Shown here piece after piece: positions 6,115 to 6,421 of a DNA stretch of 6,421 nt. This DNA is from Alistipes sp. (GTDB taxonomy: Bacteria; Bacteroidota; Bacteroidia; Bacteroidales; Rikenellaceae), in assembly GCA_017391665.1 (NCBI GenBank), contig JAFOXS010000302.1, positions 1-6,421 of the forward strand, read 5' to 3'. Made by a program: the position numbers and the translations under genes. Position 1 is the stretch's first letter; each line of letters opens with the position of its first letter. Below the pieces are notes generated by a model that saw nothing but the letters and a program-made list of their open reading frames with translations, was not told the origin of the DNA and ran no database searches.

Positions 6115-6421
6115 ATGAAAAAGAATTTTATGTTTTTGGCAGTAGCCGTACTTGGCTCTGTTAGCGCATTCGCTCAGGGTGCAGAGACTGAACTCGCAGG
6201 TGAGACTATGCACCAGGTTTTGATGCAGAAGTTCCTCGAGGGTGGTTGGGGCTGGATGATGCCCGTGTTGGTTTGCTTGGTAATCGGTTTGGCTATCGCT
6301 ATCGAGCGTATGCTTTTCCTCGCATTCTCTAACATCAACACTAAGAAGTTCATCGCTAAGTTCGAGGAGACTTTGAACAACAACGGCGTTGAGGCTGCTA
6401 AGGACCTTTGCCGCAACACTC
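6115..6421 (+). CDS. exbB: ExbB: MotA/TolQ/ExbB proton channel family, 3' end beyond window
   Basis: An inner-membrane proton channel subunit that, with ExbD and TonB, drives outer-membrane TonB-dependent uptake. Only the first 102 residues plus one base are present. The N-terminus begins MKKNFMFLAV and ends its hydrophobic run at SAFA-Q, a good signal peptide with cleavage near residue 20. Next comes a short periplasmic part, then EGGWGWMMPVLVCLVIGLAI (about 42-61) as the first mature transmembrane segment, followed by AIERMLFLAF and a cytoplasmic start (NINTKKFIAKFEETL). The GGWGWMMP...IERMLFL pattern and the signal peptide fit Bacteroidota ExbB proteins; the channel core helices lie outside the window, so TolQ or MotA-like relatives are not fully excluded. 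Codons favour GGT, GCT, ATC, AAC and AAG, unlike the GCC/GGC-rich upstream genes, which suggests high expression. A second ATG at 6130 would shorten the signal peptide and is less likely. Confidence 0.85.
   Translation, partial: MKKNFMFLAVAVLGSVSAFAQGAETELAGETMHQVLMQKFLEGGWGWMMPVLVCLVIGLAIAIERMLFLAFSNINTKKFIAKFEETLNNNGVEAAKDLCRNT

Noticed and set aside
6174..6419. Minus-strand open frame across the exbB fragment
   Set aside because: It lies antisense to a clear signal peptide and transmembrane sequence, shows no recognisable protein features, and is explained as a shadow of exbB.

Overview
The window looks like a chromosomal segment from a Bacteroidota organism, most likely order Bacteroidales. 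This rests on promoter-like elements of the Bacteroidota type (TTTG, 19-21 nt spacer, TAnnTTTG), A/T-rich start regions with no Shine-Dalgarno sequence next to the start codons, the protein families themselves, and a signal-peptide-bearing ExbB. A closer placement, such as Rikenellaceae/Alistipes-like, is only a guess from the GC-rich codon use and protein flavour.

Layout: a tRNA-Cys(GCA) gene, cut by the left edge, is read on the minus strand from a very clean promoter. All protein genes are on the plus strand. First is an FAD-dependent oxidoreductase with a Tat-like N-terminus. After a 60-nt gap comes a compact four-gene cluster: dprA (ssDNA-binding/RecA-loading family), an M50-type membrane metalloprotease-like protein that overlaps dprA by 4 nt (ATGA), a TatD-family metal-dependent hydrolase that overlaps the membrane protein, and a cytoplasmic type I L-asparaginase 21 nt further on. 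The spacing implies one transcript. A 294-nt intergenic region follows with two candidate promoters and two inverted repeats. The window ends inside an exbB gene (MotA/TolQ/ExbB proton channel), probably the first gene of a TonB-energising locus.

Function: the genes are mostly housekeeping. DprA and TatD both act on nucleic acids in their families, while asparaginase serves amino-acid catabolism, so the cluster is not clearly one pathway. The least understood member is the M50-like membrane protein, which keeps all the expected zinc-site motifs and carries a helical C-terminal half of unknown role. I found no mobile element, CRISPR array, integrase, toxin-antitoxin pair or phage gene, and no convincing new defence system. 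The items most worth checking are the dprA-coupled M50 protein, the structured exbB upstream region and a divergent Rossmann-fold loop in DprA.
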